DNA of 17,865 bases from Kiritimatiellia bacterium (lineage in GTDB: Bacteria > Verrucomicrobiota > Kiritimatiellia > RFP12 > UBA1067). The stretch covers positions 1-17,865 of the forward strand of contig JAKSOY010000075.1 in NCBI GenBank assembly GCA_024405255.1. Direction: 5' to 3'. Of this stretch, positions 5,729 to 13,226 are shown one piece after another (position 1 is the stretch's first letter; each line of letters opens with the position of its first letter). The position numbers and the translations under genes are program-made. The notes below the pieces were generated by a model, which did no database searches, was not told the DNA's origin, and saw only the letters and a program-made list of their open reading frames with translations.

Positions 5729-7666
5729 TCACCAAAAACGCCACTTGGGCGGGAAGAGGGGGACATTCTCAATGTGGTCGATTTCCGGCGGCGTCTCGCC
5801 GGCCTGCGTTCCGTACACTTCAACCACGTCGAAGCGGAAATTCCCGTGCCACTGGTGACGCATCAGCCAGTTCACGCACGCCCGCAGCAGCACGCCCTTC
5901 TTCCGCTGGTTGACACGGACAAGACGGTTGTCCCAAGGGGATTTCGTCGCATGCGTCTTCACTTCGACGAAGATGATCCGCTTGTCCGGGTCCTGAACGA
6001 TCAGATCGATCTCGCACCGAAGGTCTTTCGGACACGGATGCACATTGCGCGCGACTACGTTCCATCCGCGGGACCGGAAATACGCCGCCGCGACCGTTTC
6101 GCCCCAAGCCCCTTGCTGTACGCTCTTCTCTCCCCGCGCCTGATTCGCAGCTTCGGTCGAACCCGCACAGTTGTCACACCCGCCACACTTCCGGTCGGAC
6201 ATCTGATCGCCAAAATAGTCAAGGATGAACTGATGCCGACACGTCCTGCACTGGCAGAATCTCACCATGGTCTCCAGCCGTTCCGCGTCAAGCCGCGCCT
6301 TGGGACGACGCGCCGCGAACACAGCCCTCACCTGCGCCTCGTCAATCCTCTCGCTCAACAGCACCGAAACATCGTGCGCGTTCGTACGGCCTTCATATTG
6401 GCGCGTCAGCACGCCTACCGTCTGAAGGACATTCAGCACCGTGTCGATGGCCAGGCTGTTGCGGATGTTGATCGACCGTCCGAGATTGTCCGTATTGAAC
6501 CGAAGCGGGATCCCCGGTTTCCCGACTTGCTTCATCCAGGCCAGAACACGCAGCGCCATCTCGCCCGTCGGATTGCGACCTTCATTGAAAAACTCCTGGA
6601 CCCGTATATCCTGAGCGTTGTAGAGAAGTTCGCACCAGGAACGTGCGCCATCGCGTCCGGCACGGCCGATCTCCTGATAGTAGGCTTCGATTCCTCCGGG
6701 AATGTCCCAATGCAGAACAAACCGCACGTCGGCCCGATCCACGCCCATGCCGAAGGCATTCGTGGCGACCACGACGGGATGTGCGACCTTCATGAACGTA
6801 TCCTGTATCGCCGCACGTTCTTTGTCCGCGAGTGCGCCGTGATACATCATCACCGTCAGGTCTTTCTCCGTCGCCAATCGACGCGACAGTTCCGTCGTCA
6901 CGTTCACGGCATGGCGCCGCGTCGCGACATAGACGATGCCGGCTCGTCCCTGACGGATGATTTCGACGGCACGTTCATATTTGTCCTCGTCGCCGTAGAC
7001 CGTTGTCACGGCGATGTGGAGGTTCGGTCGGGCGAACCCGAGAACCTCGACGAACGGTTCCGTACGCCCGCCCTCGCCCAGCCGCAGCTGCTGAACGATG
7101 TCCGAGCGTACATGCGGCGTCGCCGTGGCCGTGACGGCCATTACGCGCAGATTCGGGAAGGACGCCAGAACATTCTTGATCTCCAGATAGTCGGGACGGA
7201 AATCGTGTCCCCACTGGCTGATGCAATGCGCTTCGTCGATCGTGATGAGCGACAGCGGCGTTGCGTTCAGAATCGTCCGAAAGGCGTCCACGCGGAAGCG
7301 TTCCGGCGCAATGTACACGAGTTTGTACCGACCCGCCTTCATTCCTTCGAGACGCGCCTCCATCTCTTTCGTCGCCACCGTGGAGTTGATGTAAGTCGCC
7401 GCAATGCCCTTCTGGACCAACCCATCGACCTGGTCTTTCATCAATGCGATCAACGGGGAGACGACGAGCGTCACACCCGGAAGGAGCAAAGCCGAGAGCT
7501 GGTAGCAGAGCGACTTGCCCGATCCTGTCGGCATGATCACCACGACATCGCGTCCCGCGAGAACGGCCGCAACGGCTTCGCGCTGGCCAGGACGGAACCC
7601 GTCGTGGCCGAACCATTTTTGAATGCCCTCTTCGGGCGTGATTGTCTTCTGATTTTCCGTGTTCAT
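5729..7666 (-). CDS. recQ: RecQ-type DNA helicase fused to a UPF0102/YraN nuclease-like domain
   Basis: ATP-dependent 3'-5' superfamily 2 helicase of 645 residues. Visible motifs: FRPGQREAV (motif 0), Walker A MPTGSGKS (45-52), DEAH (144-147), TATA (179-182), and motifs V-VI FGMGVDRADV and QEIGRAGRDG (305-340). A RecQ zinc site uses C476, C494, C497 and C500. The helicase and zinc region are joined by a helical insert (about 365-465). No HRDC domain follows. Residues about 517-620 instead match UPF0102/YraN: QGAWGE, EIDLIV (552-557), FVEVKT (566-571) and RFDVVEV, i.e. a PD-(D/E)XK-type endonuclease fold in which D554, E568 and K570 are the likely active residues. The fusion is continuous in one frame. 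ATG 7666 follows AGGA by 5 nt; 7669 is an equal alternative. Confidence 0.92.
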   Translation of the reverse strand: MNTENQKTITPEEGIQKWFGHDGFRPGQREAVAAVLAGRDVVVIMPTGSGKSLCYQLSALLLPGVTLVVSPLIALMKDQVDGLVQKGIAATYINSTVATKEMEARLEGMKAGRYKLVYIAPERFRVDAFRTILNATPLSLITIDEAHCISQWGHDFRPDYLEIKNVLASFPNLRVMAVTATATPHVRSDIVQQLRLGEGGRTEPFVEVLGFARPNLHIAVTTVYGDEDKYERAVEIIRQGRAGIVYVATRRHAVNVTTELSRRLATEKDLTVMMYHGALADKERAAIQDTFMKVAHPVVVATNAFGMGVDRADVRFVLHWDIPGGIEAYYQEIGRAGRDGARSWCELLYNAQDIRVQEFFNEGRNPTGEMALRVLAWMKQVGKPGIPLRFNTDNLGRSINIRNSLAIDTVLNVLQTVGVLTRQYEGRTNAHDVSVLLSERIDEAQVRAVFAARRPKARLDAERLETMVRFCQCRTCRHQFILDYFGDQMSDRKCGGCDNCAGSTEAANQARGEKSVQQGAWGETVAAAYFRSRGWNVVARNVHPCPKDLRCEIDLIVQDPDKRIIFVEVKTHATKSPWDNRLVRVNQRKKGVLLRACVNWLMRHQWHGNFRFDVVEVYGTQAGETPPEIDHIENVPLFPPKWRFW

Positions 7667-7727
7667 CATTTTCCTTTCCGGCGCACGGACAACGGACCTG
7701 TCCAAACCGGCCGTAGCGCACGCGGGA

Positions 7728-7736
7728 ATTAAAGCA
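7728..7736 (-). promoter_or_regulatory. Possible extended -10 promoter of recQ (TGCTTTAAT)
   Basis: TGC+TTTAAT has one mismatch from the extended -10 consensus and lies about 60 nt before the recQ start, in the 138-nt gap after the MATE gene. No convincing -35 is seen. The call rests on similarity to the clearer TGnTATAAT boxes of the hydrolase and pyrB. Confidence 0.35.
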
Positions 7737-7751
7737 CAACACGGGAAAAAG

Positions 7752-7780
7752 ATTCTAACCAGAAGACAACAATTCTAACC
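7752..7780. repeat. Two direct 9-bp repeats 20 bp apart upstream of recQ
   Basis: ATTCTAACC occurs at 7752-7760 and 7772-7780, in the AT-richer part of the gap between the MATE gene and recQ. The 20-bp period is close to two helical turns, so it could be a tandem protein site upstream of the putative recQ -10. Confidence 0.35.
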
Positions 7781-7807
7781 CAAAAACAACAACCCCCAAA
7801 AAAATTT

Positions 7808-9244
7808 TCAACGGCGCACCTGCGCGGCGCGGCGGAGGAAGCGCAGATGCGAGAAAAACGGCGGGATCGTGAAGAAGAACGCCAGCACGTCCGAAATCGG
7901 CAACGACACCCAGATGGCGAACATCTTGTCGTTGAACAGATAGGGCAGAAGCCAGATGCAGGGCAGCAGACACAGGCACTGGCGCATCATCGAGAGGATC
8001 GTCGCAGTCCAGGGATGTCCGATGGACTGGAAATACGTGGTGGCGACCACGTTGAGGCCGATGCACCAGAGCATGCAGTTCGACAGCCGCAGATCGCCCG
8101 CCGCCAACTTGAGGAAGGCCGCGTCCGTACCGTCCATAAAGATGCGCGCAATGGCCTCCGGCGCCACGATCTGCGCCACCGCCGCAATCGTCACGAGCAC
8201 CGTCGTCACCCAGAAGCCGAGCAGCAACGTGCGCCGTACACGCGCATAGCCGCGCGCCCCCCAGTTGAAGCCGAGGATGGGGGCCAGACCCTGCTGCACG
8301 CCCAATACAGGCATGAAGAAGAGCATCATCACCATCTGGAAGATACCGAGCGAGGCGATTTGCGCCGTCGCCATCTTTTCGTCGCCGGCGGACCACTTCA
8401 CGAACACCATCTGCATCGAGACGGTGATGAGACTGCCCATCAGCTGCTGCAGCGCCGGCGACAAGCCGATTCCCGCCGCACGCCCCACGAACTCGCGGTA
8501 GAACCGCACACAGCTGATGCGCAGACGCACGGCGCTGTGGCCGGGCCGATAATACGAAAACGCCCAGATGCACGAAAGGAACATCGCGATGTTCGTCGCC
8601 CAGGCGGCACCGGCGACGCCCATCGGCGCCAGTATCTGCAGAGAACAACCAAACAGATTGAAATGGATACCGAAGATCAGAATCGGATCCAGTACGAGGT
8701 TCGTGCCGAAGCCCACGACCATGCACATCATGCTCGGCAAGACCGCGCCTTCGCTGCGCATCGCCGCAGAAAGGCCGAACGCAAGATGCGAGAAGATGTT
8801 CGAAAACAAGACGAGCCGCAGATAGGTCTTGGCCTGTTCAAGCGCGCCGGGGGTCAGTCCCGAACCGCCCGTCGCCCGCAGAATCGGATCGAGGAAGATG
8901 AAGATGAGCGGCGGCAGCACGAAGAAGAACGCGAGCTTGAACGCCACGAGTTCGCCCAGAATCTTCTCGCAGGCCGAACGATCGCCTGCCCCCAGCTTCA
9001 GAGAAATGAGCGCGGCGTGTCCCGCGCCGACGAATACGCCGAAGGCACCGAAGACCATCAGGATCGGAAATGCCAACGTCAATCCGGCCATCGCGTCCTG
9101 TCCGCAGCCCTGCCCGATGTAGACGCGGTCGACAATCGAATAGAGGGCATTCAGCGTCATCGACACGAGCGCCGGCCAGGAGAAACGCGCAAGGAGGCGC
9201 CCCAGGGGCGCCTCTGCGAGGTCTTTCAGACGCTTTTCGTCCAT
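7808..9244 (-). CDS. MATE-family multidrug/cation antiporter
   Basis: Inner-membrane exporter of 478 residues, the usual MATE length, with about 12 hydrophobic segments in two halves. Family features seen: PLGRLLARFSWPALVSMTLNALYSIVD near the N-terminus (residues 13-39), the inter-repeat PALQQLMGSL..., GVQQGLAPILGFNWGARG (family pattern Q-x-x-x-P-x-x-x-N-x-x-A) and the weaker second-half SIGHP region. This is closest to the MepA/DinF-like branch; the substrate cannot be predicted. The start lies 4 nt after the TGA of the LRR lipoprotein gene and lacks its own Shine-Dalgarno site, which suggests translational coupling. It is last in the probable pyrB operon. Confidence 0.92.
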   Translation of the reverse strand: MDEKRLKDLAEAPLGRLLARFSWPALVSMTLNALYSIVDRVYIGQGCGQDAMAGLTLAFPILMVFGAFGVFVGAGHAALISLKLGAGDRSACEKILGELVAFKLAFFFVLPPLIFIFLDPILRATGGSGLTPGALEQAKTYLRLVLFSNIFSHLAFGLSAAMRSEGAVLPSMMCMVVGFGTNLVLDPILIFGIHFNLFGCSLQILAPMGVAGAAWATNIAMFLSCIWAFSYYRPGHSAVRLRISCVRFYREFVGRAAGIGLSPALQQLMGSLITVSMQMVFVKWSAGDEKMATAQIASLGIFQMVMMLFFMPVLGVQQGLAPILGFNWGARGYARVRRTLLLGFWVTTVLVTIAAVAQIVAPEAIARIFMDGTDAAFLKLAAGDLRLSNCMLWCIGLNVVATTYFQSIGHPWTATILSMMRQCLCLLPCIWLLPYLFNDKMFAIWVSLPISDVLAFFFTIPPFFSHLRFLRRAAQVRR

Positions 9245-9248
9245 TGGA

Positions 9249-10028
9249 TCAGAAAATCAAGGCAACGTCGTCGCCAAGCGCCTTGCGAATACGGACCATT
9301 TCCTCGGACGAAATCGGGCACCCCGACAGCACAAGCGAATTCAAACGGCGCCACGGCGTCAGGTCTTCCGGCAGCTTGTTGATCCGGCACCCGCTGAAGG
9401 AGACGCTCTTCAGCGCGGGCAGCTGCACGAGCCAATCCGGCACGGTCGAGATCGGATTGTTGTCCAACACGAGATCCGTCAGCTGCCGACATTTCTCCAG
9501 GAACGCCGGCACTTCTTTGAGCTTGTTGCGGCGCGCATAGAAGGCCCGAAGGTCCGTGCACTTCCCCAGCGTAGCCGGCAGCGCCGACAGCTGGTTCTCG
9601 TTCAGGCGCAGCCATTTCAGCTTTGTCGCATCGCCCAAGGCCTCCGGCACCGCCGTCAGCTGGTTGCCGTCGAGGTTGAGATAGGTGAGCGCCGGCATCT
9701 TCGCGAGGTCGGCCGGGATTTCCTTGAGACCGCACCGCGCGAGATAGAGATGTTCGAGGACGGGCAACGTGAAGACCTCCTTCGGCACGTCGGTCAGCGT
9801 CCGCTCCGAGAGATCAAGCTCCCAGAGCTTGGCGAGTCCGGCGAGCGCCCCTTCCGCGAGCGGTTCCTTCCCTCCCCGCAGATAGAGGCGTACGACCTCC
9901 GCGCGGTTCGTCGCGGCCAGCGCCGCGAGCGAAGTCACGGGGGTGGCGTCAGCGGGACGACCCCGATTGTCAAAGCAACCAGCGCACACGGCGCAGATCG
10001 CCAACGCGCACAACGGGAGAATCTTCAT
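9249..10028 (-). CDS. Leucine-rich-repeat lipoprotein
   Basis: Predicted lipoprotein of 259 residues. A hydrophobic leader ends in VCAGC, with C18 as the likely lipidated residue; the -3 position is C rather than the usual L/V/I, so lipidation is probable but not certain. From about residue 45 the protein is a run of roughly eight leucine-rich repeats of 23 residues (LxxLxLxxNxLxxVPxxLxxLxx, e.g. YLNLDGNQLTAVPEALGD), typical of protein-binding solenoids. The partner is unknown. The start is one of two adjacent ATGs (10031, 10028), with GAGGA 9-12 nt upstream. It lies 27 nt after the PotD-like gene and 4 nt before the MATE gene. Confidence 0.85.
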   Translation of the reverse strand: MKILPLCALAICAVCAGCFDNRGRPADATPVTSLAALAATNRAEVVRLYLRGGKEPLAEGALAGLAKLWELDLSERTLTDVPKEVFTLPVLEHLYLARCGLKEIPADLAKMPALTYLNLDGNQLTAVPEALGDATKLKWLRLNENQLSALPATLGKCTDLRAFYARRNKLKEVPAFLEKCRQLTDLVLDNNPISTVPDWLVQLPALKSVSFSGCRINKLPEDLTPWRRLNSLVLSGCPISSEEMVRIRKALGDDVALIF

Positions 10029-10058
10029 CATGTCTTCCAGTCCTCTTGAATGTCCGAC

Positions 10059-11099
10059 TTATTCGCCGGCCTTGATCTTGTCCCACGCCTTGATGTACAT
10101 GTCGCGCACCGCAGGCTTGTCGTCGAAATCCTTCAGCACTTCACCGCGCTTGAGCGTTTCGGCATCGATGGCGATGAACGGCTTCAGCTTGGGATCGAGC
10201 TTCTCAAGCGCCTCCTTGACCGGCATCGGCGCGTTAATGCTCTCCATATTCGCCTTCGCCACTTCCGTCTCATAGCAGAAGTCGATGAACTTGTAGGCGA
10301 GTTCCGGCTGCGGCGCATCGGCGGCGATCACCATTTCGTCGAATGCGATCGTGAAGCCTTCCTTCGGCAGTGCGAAGCCGACCTTGTCGTTCTTCAGCAG
10401 CACCTGCGTCACATCGGACGAATAGCCGTGGCCCACGAACCACTCGCCCGACTCGACGGCCGTCTTGTACTGCTCGTTGTCGAACTTGGCGATGTTCTTC
10501 TTCCAGTTCAGCACGACCTGCACGGCCTTGTCGACCTCTTCCTGCTTTTCGCTGTTGAGCGAATAGCCGAGGCTCTTGAGCGCACCGCCGATCGTCTCGC
10601 GCATGTCGGAGAGGAGCGACATACGGCCTTTAAGCGGCACCGAGTCGAAGATCTTCCAGCTGTCGACCGGCGCCGTCCCGACCTTGTCCTTGCGATAGGA
10701 GATGCCCGTGTACGTGACCATGTAGGGCACGTTGTACTTGAAGGTCGGGTCCAGCAGCGAAGCCGCATAGGCCGGATCGAAGTTCTTCCTGACGTTCGGC
10801 AGCTTCGAGTGATCCAACTCGCGGATCATCTTGTTCTTGGCCATCAGCGGAATCTGATAGGAGCTCGGCATCATGATGTCATAACCCGTGGAACCCGCCT
10901 GCAGCTTCGCGTACATCGCCTCATTGGAATCGAACGTGTCCACCACGACCGCGCAGTTGTTCCGTTCCTCGAACTGCTTGATCACGTCTTCGTCGATGTA
11001 GTCGCTCCAGGTGTAGATATGGAGTTCGGGCTTGCTCGGTCCGCATCCCGCGAGGACGCCCAACGCGAGCGCAACACCTGCCAAGGACTTAATGTTCAT
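10059..11099 (-). CDS. potD: PotD/PotF-like polyamine ABC transporter substrate-binding lipoprotein
   Basis: Extracytoplasmic solute-binding protein of 346 residues, the normal PotD size. Lipobox LAGC puts the lipidated cysteine at residue 19. The mature protein opens LHIYTWSDYIDEDVIKQFEE, and continues with NEAMYAKLQAG and YDIMMPSSYQIPLMAK, which are characteristic of the spermidine/putrescine-binding family. YNVPYM and YTGISYRKDKVG are also typical. The start is one of two adjacent ATGs (11102 or 11099) with AAAGGA upstream. The 5' end overlaps the 3' end of the DUF975-like gene by 11-14 nt, so translation is probably coupled. No potA, potB or potC is present here. Spermidine-synthesis genes lie about 3.5 kb upstream. 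The exact polyamine bound is not determined. Confidence 0.88.
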   Translation of the reverse strand: MNIKSLAGVALALGVLAGCGPSKPELHIYTWSDYIDEDVIKQFEERNNCAVVVDTFDSNEAMYAKLQAGSTGYDIMMPSSYQIPLMAKNKMIRELDHSKLPNVRKNFDPAYAASLLDPTFKYNVPYMVTYTGISYRKDKVGTAPVDSWKIFDSVPLKGRMSLLSDMRETIGGALKSLGYSLNSEKQEEVDKAVQVVLNWKKNIAKFDNEQYKTAVESGEWFVGHGYSSDVTQVLLKNDKVGFALPKEGFTIAFDEMVIAADAPQPELAYKFIDFCYETEVAKANMESINAPMPVKEALEKLDPKLKPFIAIDAETLKRGEVLKDFDDKPAVRDMYIKAWDKIKAGE

Positions 11100-11997
11100 C
11101 ATCTTCCGGATTCCTTTCTTGTTCGTCTGTCTCTTGTTCGTCAATCAATTCTGCTTTTTCGACATTTTCGTCGGCTCTTTTTTCCGCCTCGGCTTCATCA
11201 AGCCGGTTCTCGTAGAACAGCGCAAAGACCATTCCCACATAGGGCACCACGAGCACCCACAGAATCTTTGCGAGGTATTCGAGGAGCACCTGCTGCAACT
11301 TGTCGGCCGCCAGATTAAGCAAAAAGGCAAAGAGGAAGAACCCCACGAAAACGAGAGACACCTTGAACAGCCGCCACCGATGCCCGTTCATCAGCCGTTC
11401 CGACTCGTTCAGACACTGTCGAGACGTCCAATCGGGATGGTCGATCAGCAGATACGGTGCGAGCGCATAGGAGAAAAGCGCCCGAACACCCGGCACGACT
11501 AAGAGAAGCATCTTGAGTCCGACCAAGGTCTGCTGCCAGAGGATCAGAGCGACCATCTTCCAGCCATGTCCCCAACCGCAGAGTGCGTGGGAAACGGAAA
11601 GTCCTCGCCGCGCGCCTGCGATTCCCATCGCATGCATGCCCCATCCTTTAAACCCTCCAAAATAGAAGATCACGAACAAGGGGGGAATCGTCAACAGCAA
11701 GCCCATAATCACCAACCGAGGATAGTGACACAACGTCTGCACAATCTCCTTCAATGCCGCAGGGTCATAGTCTTTCAAGAACGTCTGCCACGGCATCTCC
11801 TTCACCGCCGCAAGCACCTGCGGATCGAACATGCCTTTCAGGATAAAGTAGCCGACCAAGGACAGGATGACAGCCACGATCTTCGCCAACCAGCCCACGA
11901 ATATCAGACAAAACGTCCCAAACAGAAACTTTCCGTAGACATCGCCCGTCCAAAGCAGATTCCACGCGTCTCGCCAAATCTCTCTTGCCGTTCTCAT
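11089..11997 (-). CDS. DUF975-family integral membrane protein
   Basis: Function unknown; a 302-residue polytopic membrane protein. Hydrophobic segments lie at about 22-53, 95-115, 147-186, 213-232 and 240-262. The stretch LLVVPGVRALFSYALAPYLL followed by SERLMNGHRWRLFKVSLVFVG matches the DUF975 hallmark (PG...sYa.a.yll.d.p......Sr.lM.Gh...lF.l..sF.g). The last 40 residues form a highly charged Glu/Asp/Arg tail, probably cytoplasmic. It begins 24 nt after the pyrB stop and overlaps the PotD-like gene at its 3' end, so it sits inside a probable operon. The Shine-Dalgarno site is weak. Confidence 0.8.
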   Translation of the reverse strand: MRTAREIWRDAWNLLWTGDVYGKFLFGTFCLIFVGWLAKIVAVILSLVGYFILKGMFDPQVLAAVKEMPWQTFLKDYDPAALKEIVQTLCHYPRLVIMGLLLTIPPLFVIFYFGGFKGWGMHAMGIAGARRGLSVSHALCGWGHGWKMVALILWQQTLVGLKMLLLVVPGVRALFSYALAPYLLIDHPDWTSRQCLNESERLMNGHRWRLFKVSLVFVGFFLFAFLLNLAADKLQQVLLEYLAKILWVLVVPYVGMVFALFYENRLDEAEAEKRADENVEKAELIDEQETDEQERNPEDDEH

Positions 11998-12021
11998 CGC
12001 GACCGTCTCACCACCGTCGGC

Positions 12022-13098
12022 TTACGCACCGAAGCACATGATCTGCTTTTCGAAACCGAACGTCATCGCAATCAACGCCGTACGGATCCACATGCCGTTG
12101 CGCATCTGACGCCAGTACATCGCCCGAGGATCATGGTCGCAGCAGGTGGCGATCTCGTCACGCCGCGGCAACGGATGCATGATGATGCCGTCCTTCGGCA
12201 GCAACTTGAGCTCCTCGGCCCCGAACTTGAAGAGATGCGTGTCGATCTTCGCGCTCTCGCCCTTGCTCTGGTCCCACTCGTCCTGGATACGCGTCATATA
12301 GACCGCATCGGAAACCGCCGTCGCCGCGCGCAGATCGTCCGACACGTCGAAGGACACGCCCTTCTCGCGCAGGATCGCCAAGACGTCTTCCGGCACCTGC
12401 AGCTGCTTCGGGGCCACAAACACCTGGCGGATGTTCTCGAAGTTCGTGAGCAGATAGCTGAGCGAGCGCACCGTGCGCCCGCGGAGGAGGTCGCCGCAGA
12501 AGGTCACCGTACGGTTCTTCAGACCGCCCTTCGTCTCAAACGAGCGCAAGAGCGTGTAGATGTCCAAGAGCGCCTGCGTCGGGTGCTGGTCCTTGCCCGA
12601 ACCCGCGTTGAGGATCGGAATCGGGCGCTCGCTGTTCGAGAGTTCCCACGCCATGTGCTCGGCGAGGCCCTTCTCCGGCGTACGCATGATGATCAGATCG
12701 AAATAGGACGAAAACGTGCGGATCGAGTCCTCTTTCGACTCGCCCTTGAATTCGGACGACGTGGCGGCATCGCGCACGCTGCCAGTCGTGAGGCCGAGGA
12801 TCTGACACGCGCTCAGGTGCGAGAGGAAGGTACGCGAACTCGGCTGCGAGAAGTAGAGCATGGCGCGCTTGTGGGGCAGGAGCGACTTGAGGTAGAGCGC
12901 CCCCTCCTTGGACTTCGCCATAAAGCGGATGCGATTCGCCAGCGCGGCCAGACGCTCCAGAAGACGGCGGTCGAACTGCTGCGCAAAAAGCGTGTGGTAA
13001 GGCGTGTCCGGCAACTCGGTATTCGCCAGATACGGCTTCTTCGCCTCAAGCGGCAACGCTTCGAAATCCGACCAGGAAATCTCCGTCAATTTCGCCAT
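12022..13098 (-). CDS. pyrB: Aspartate carbamoyltransferase catalytic chain
   Basis: Joins carbamoyl phosphate and aspartate to N-carbamoyl-aspartate, the committed step of pyrimidine synthesis, in the cytoplasm. The 358-residue product shows the carbamoyl-phosphate loop as PSSRTF (86-91; consensus STRT), the mobile-loop lysine in FKGESKED, NAGSGKDQHPTQALLDIYTL (164-183), GDLLRGRTVRSL, HPLPRRDEI (308-316) and RNGMWIRTALI. It is about 50 residues longer than the E. coli chain (about 310). T to S and R to F changes in the STRTR motif, and a SHL in place of the usual SFE, mark a divergent branch. No pyrI or other pyrimidine gene is adjacent. AAGGAG lies 10 nt before the ATG, and a promoter lies at 13139-13147. 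Confidence 0.92.
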   Translation of the reverse strand: MAKLTEISWSDFEALPLEAKKPYLANTELPDTPYHTLFAQQFDRRLLERLAALANRIRFMAKSKEGALYLKSLLPHKRAMLYFSQPSSRTFLSHLSACQILGLTTGSVRDAATSSEFKGESKEDSIRTFSSYFDLIIMRTPEKGLAEHMAWELSNSERPIPILNAGSGKDQHPTQALLDIYTLLRSFETKGGLKNRTVTFCGDLLRGRTVRSLSYLLTNFENIRQVFVAPKQLQVPEDVLAILREKGVSFDVSDDLRAATAVSDAVYMTRIQDEWDQSKGESAKIDTHLFKFGAEELKLLPKDGIIMHPLPRRDEIATCCDHDPRAMYWRQMRNGMWIRTALIAMTFGFEKQIMCFGA

Positions 13099-13138
13099 TT
13101 TCGCTTCTCTCCTTCTTCGTCAAAAGTAAACTGGGGAT

Positions 13139-13147
13139 ATTATAGCA
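13139..13147 (-). promoter_or_regulatory. Extended -10 promoter (TGCTATAAT) of pyrB
   Basis: TGC+TATAAT is a perfect extended -10. The expected start near 13132 gives a leader of about 34 nt, containing AAGGAG before the ATG at 13098. The leader is too short for a classic pyrimidine attenuator. A T7 run (13170-13176) lies upstream of the box and may end transcription from the oxidoreductase gene, but its stem is only 3 bp. Confidence 0.65.
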
Positions 13148-13226
13148 AAATCAGACGGCGTTAGGGTGGAAAAAAAGAGGGCAACCCAACGACCGGGCAG
13201 ACATTTTACCTTTTATGTTCTCCATT

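Noticed and set aside
7790..7830. A possible terminator at the end of the MATE gene (GCGC-AGGT-GCGC, then a T-run).
   Set aside because: The stem is only 4 bp, lies inside the coding end, and is about 9 nt from the T-run. Too weak to annotate.
13151..13204. A 17-residue frame (MSARSLGCPLFFHPNAV) with an AAAAGG site upstream of pyrB, resembling a leader peptide over a T-run.
   Set aside because: It ends before the pyrB -10 box, so it is not in the pyrB transcript from that promoter, and the hairpin beside the T-run is only 3 bp.
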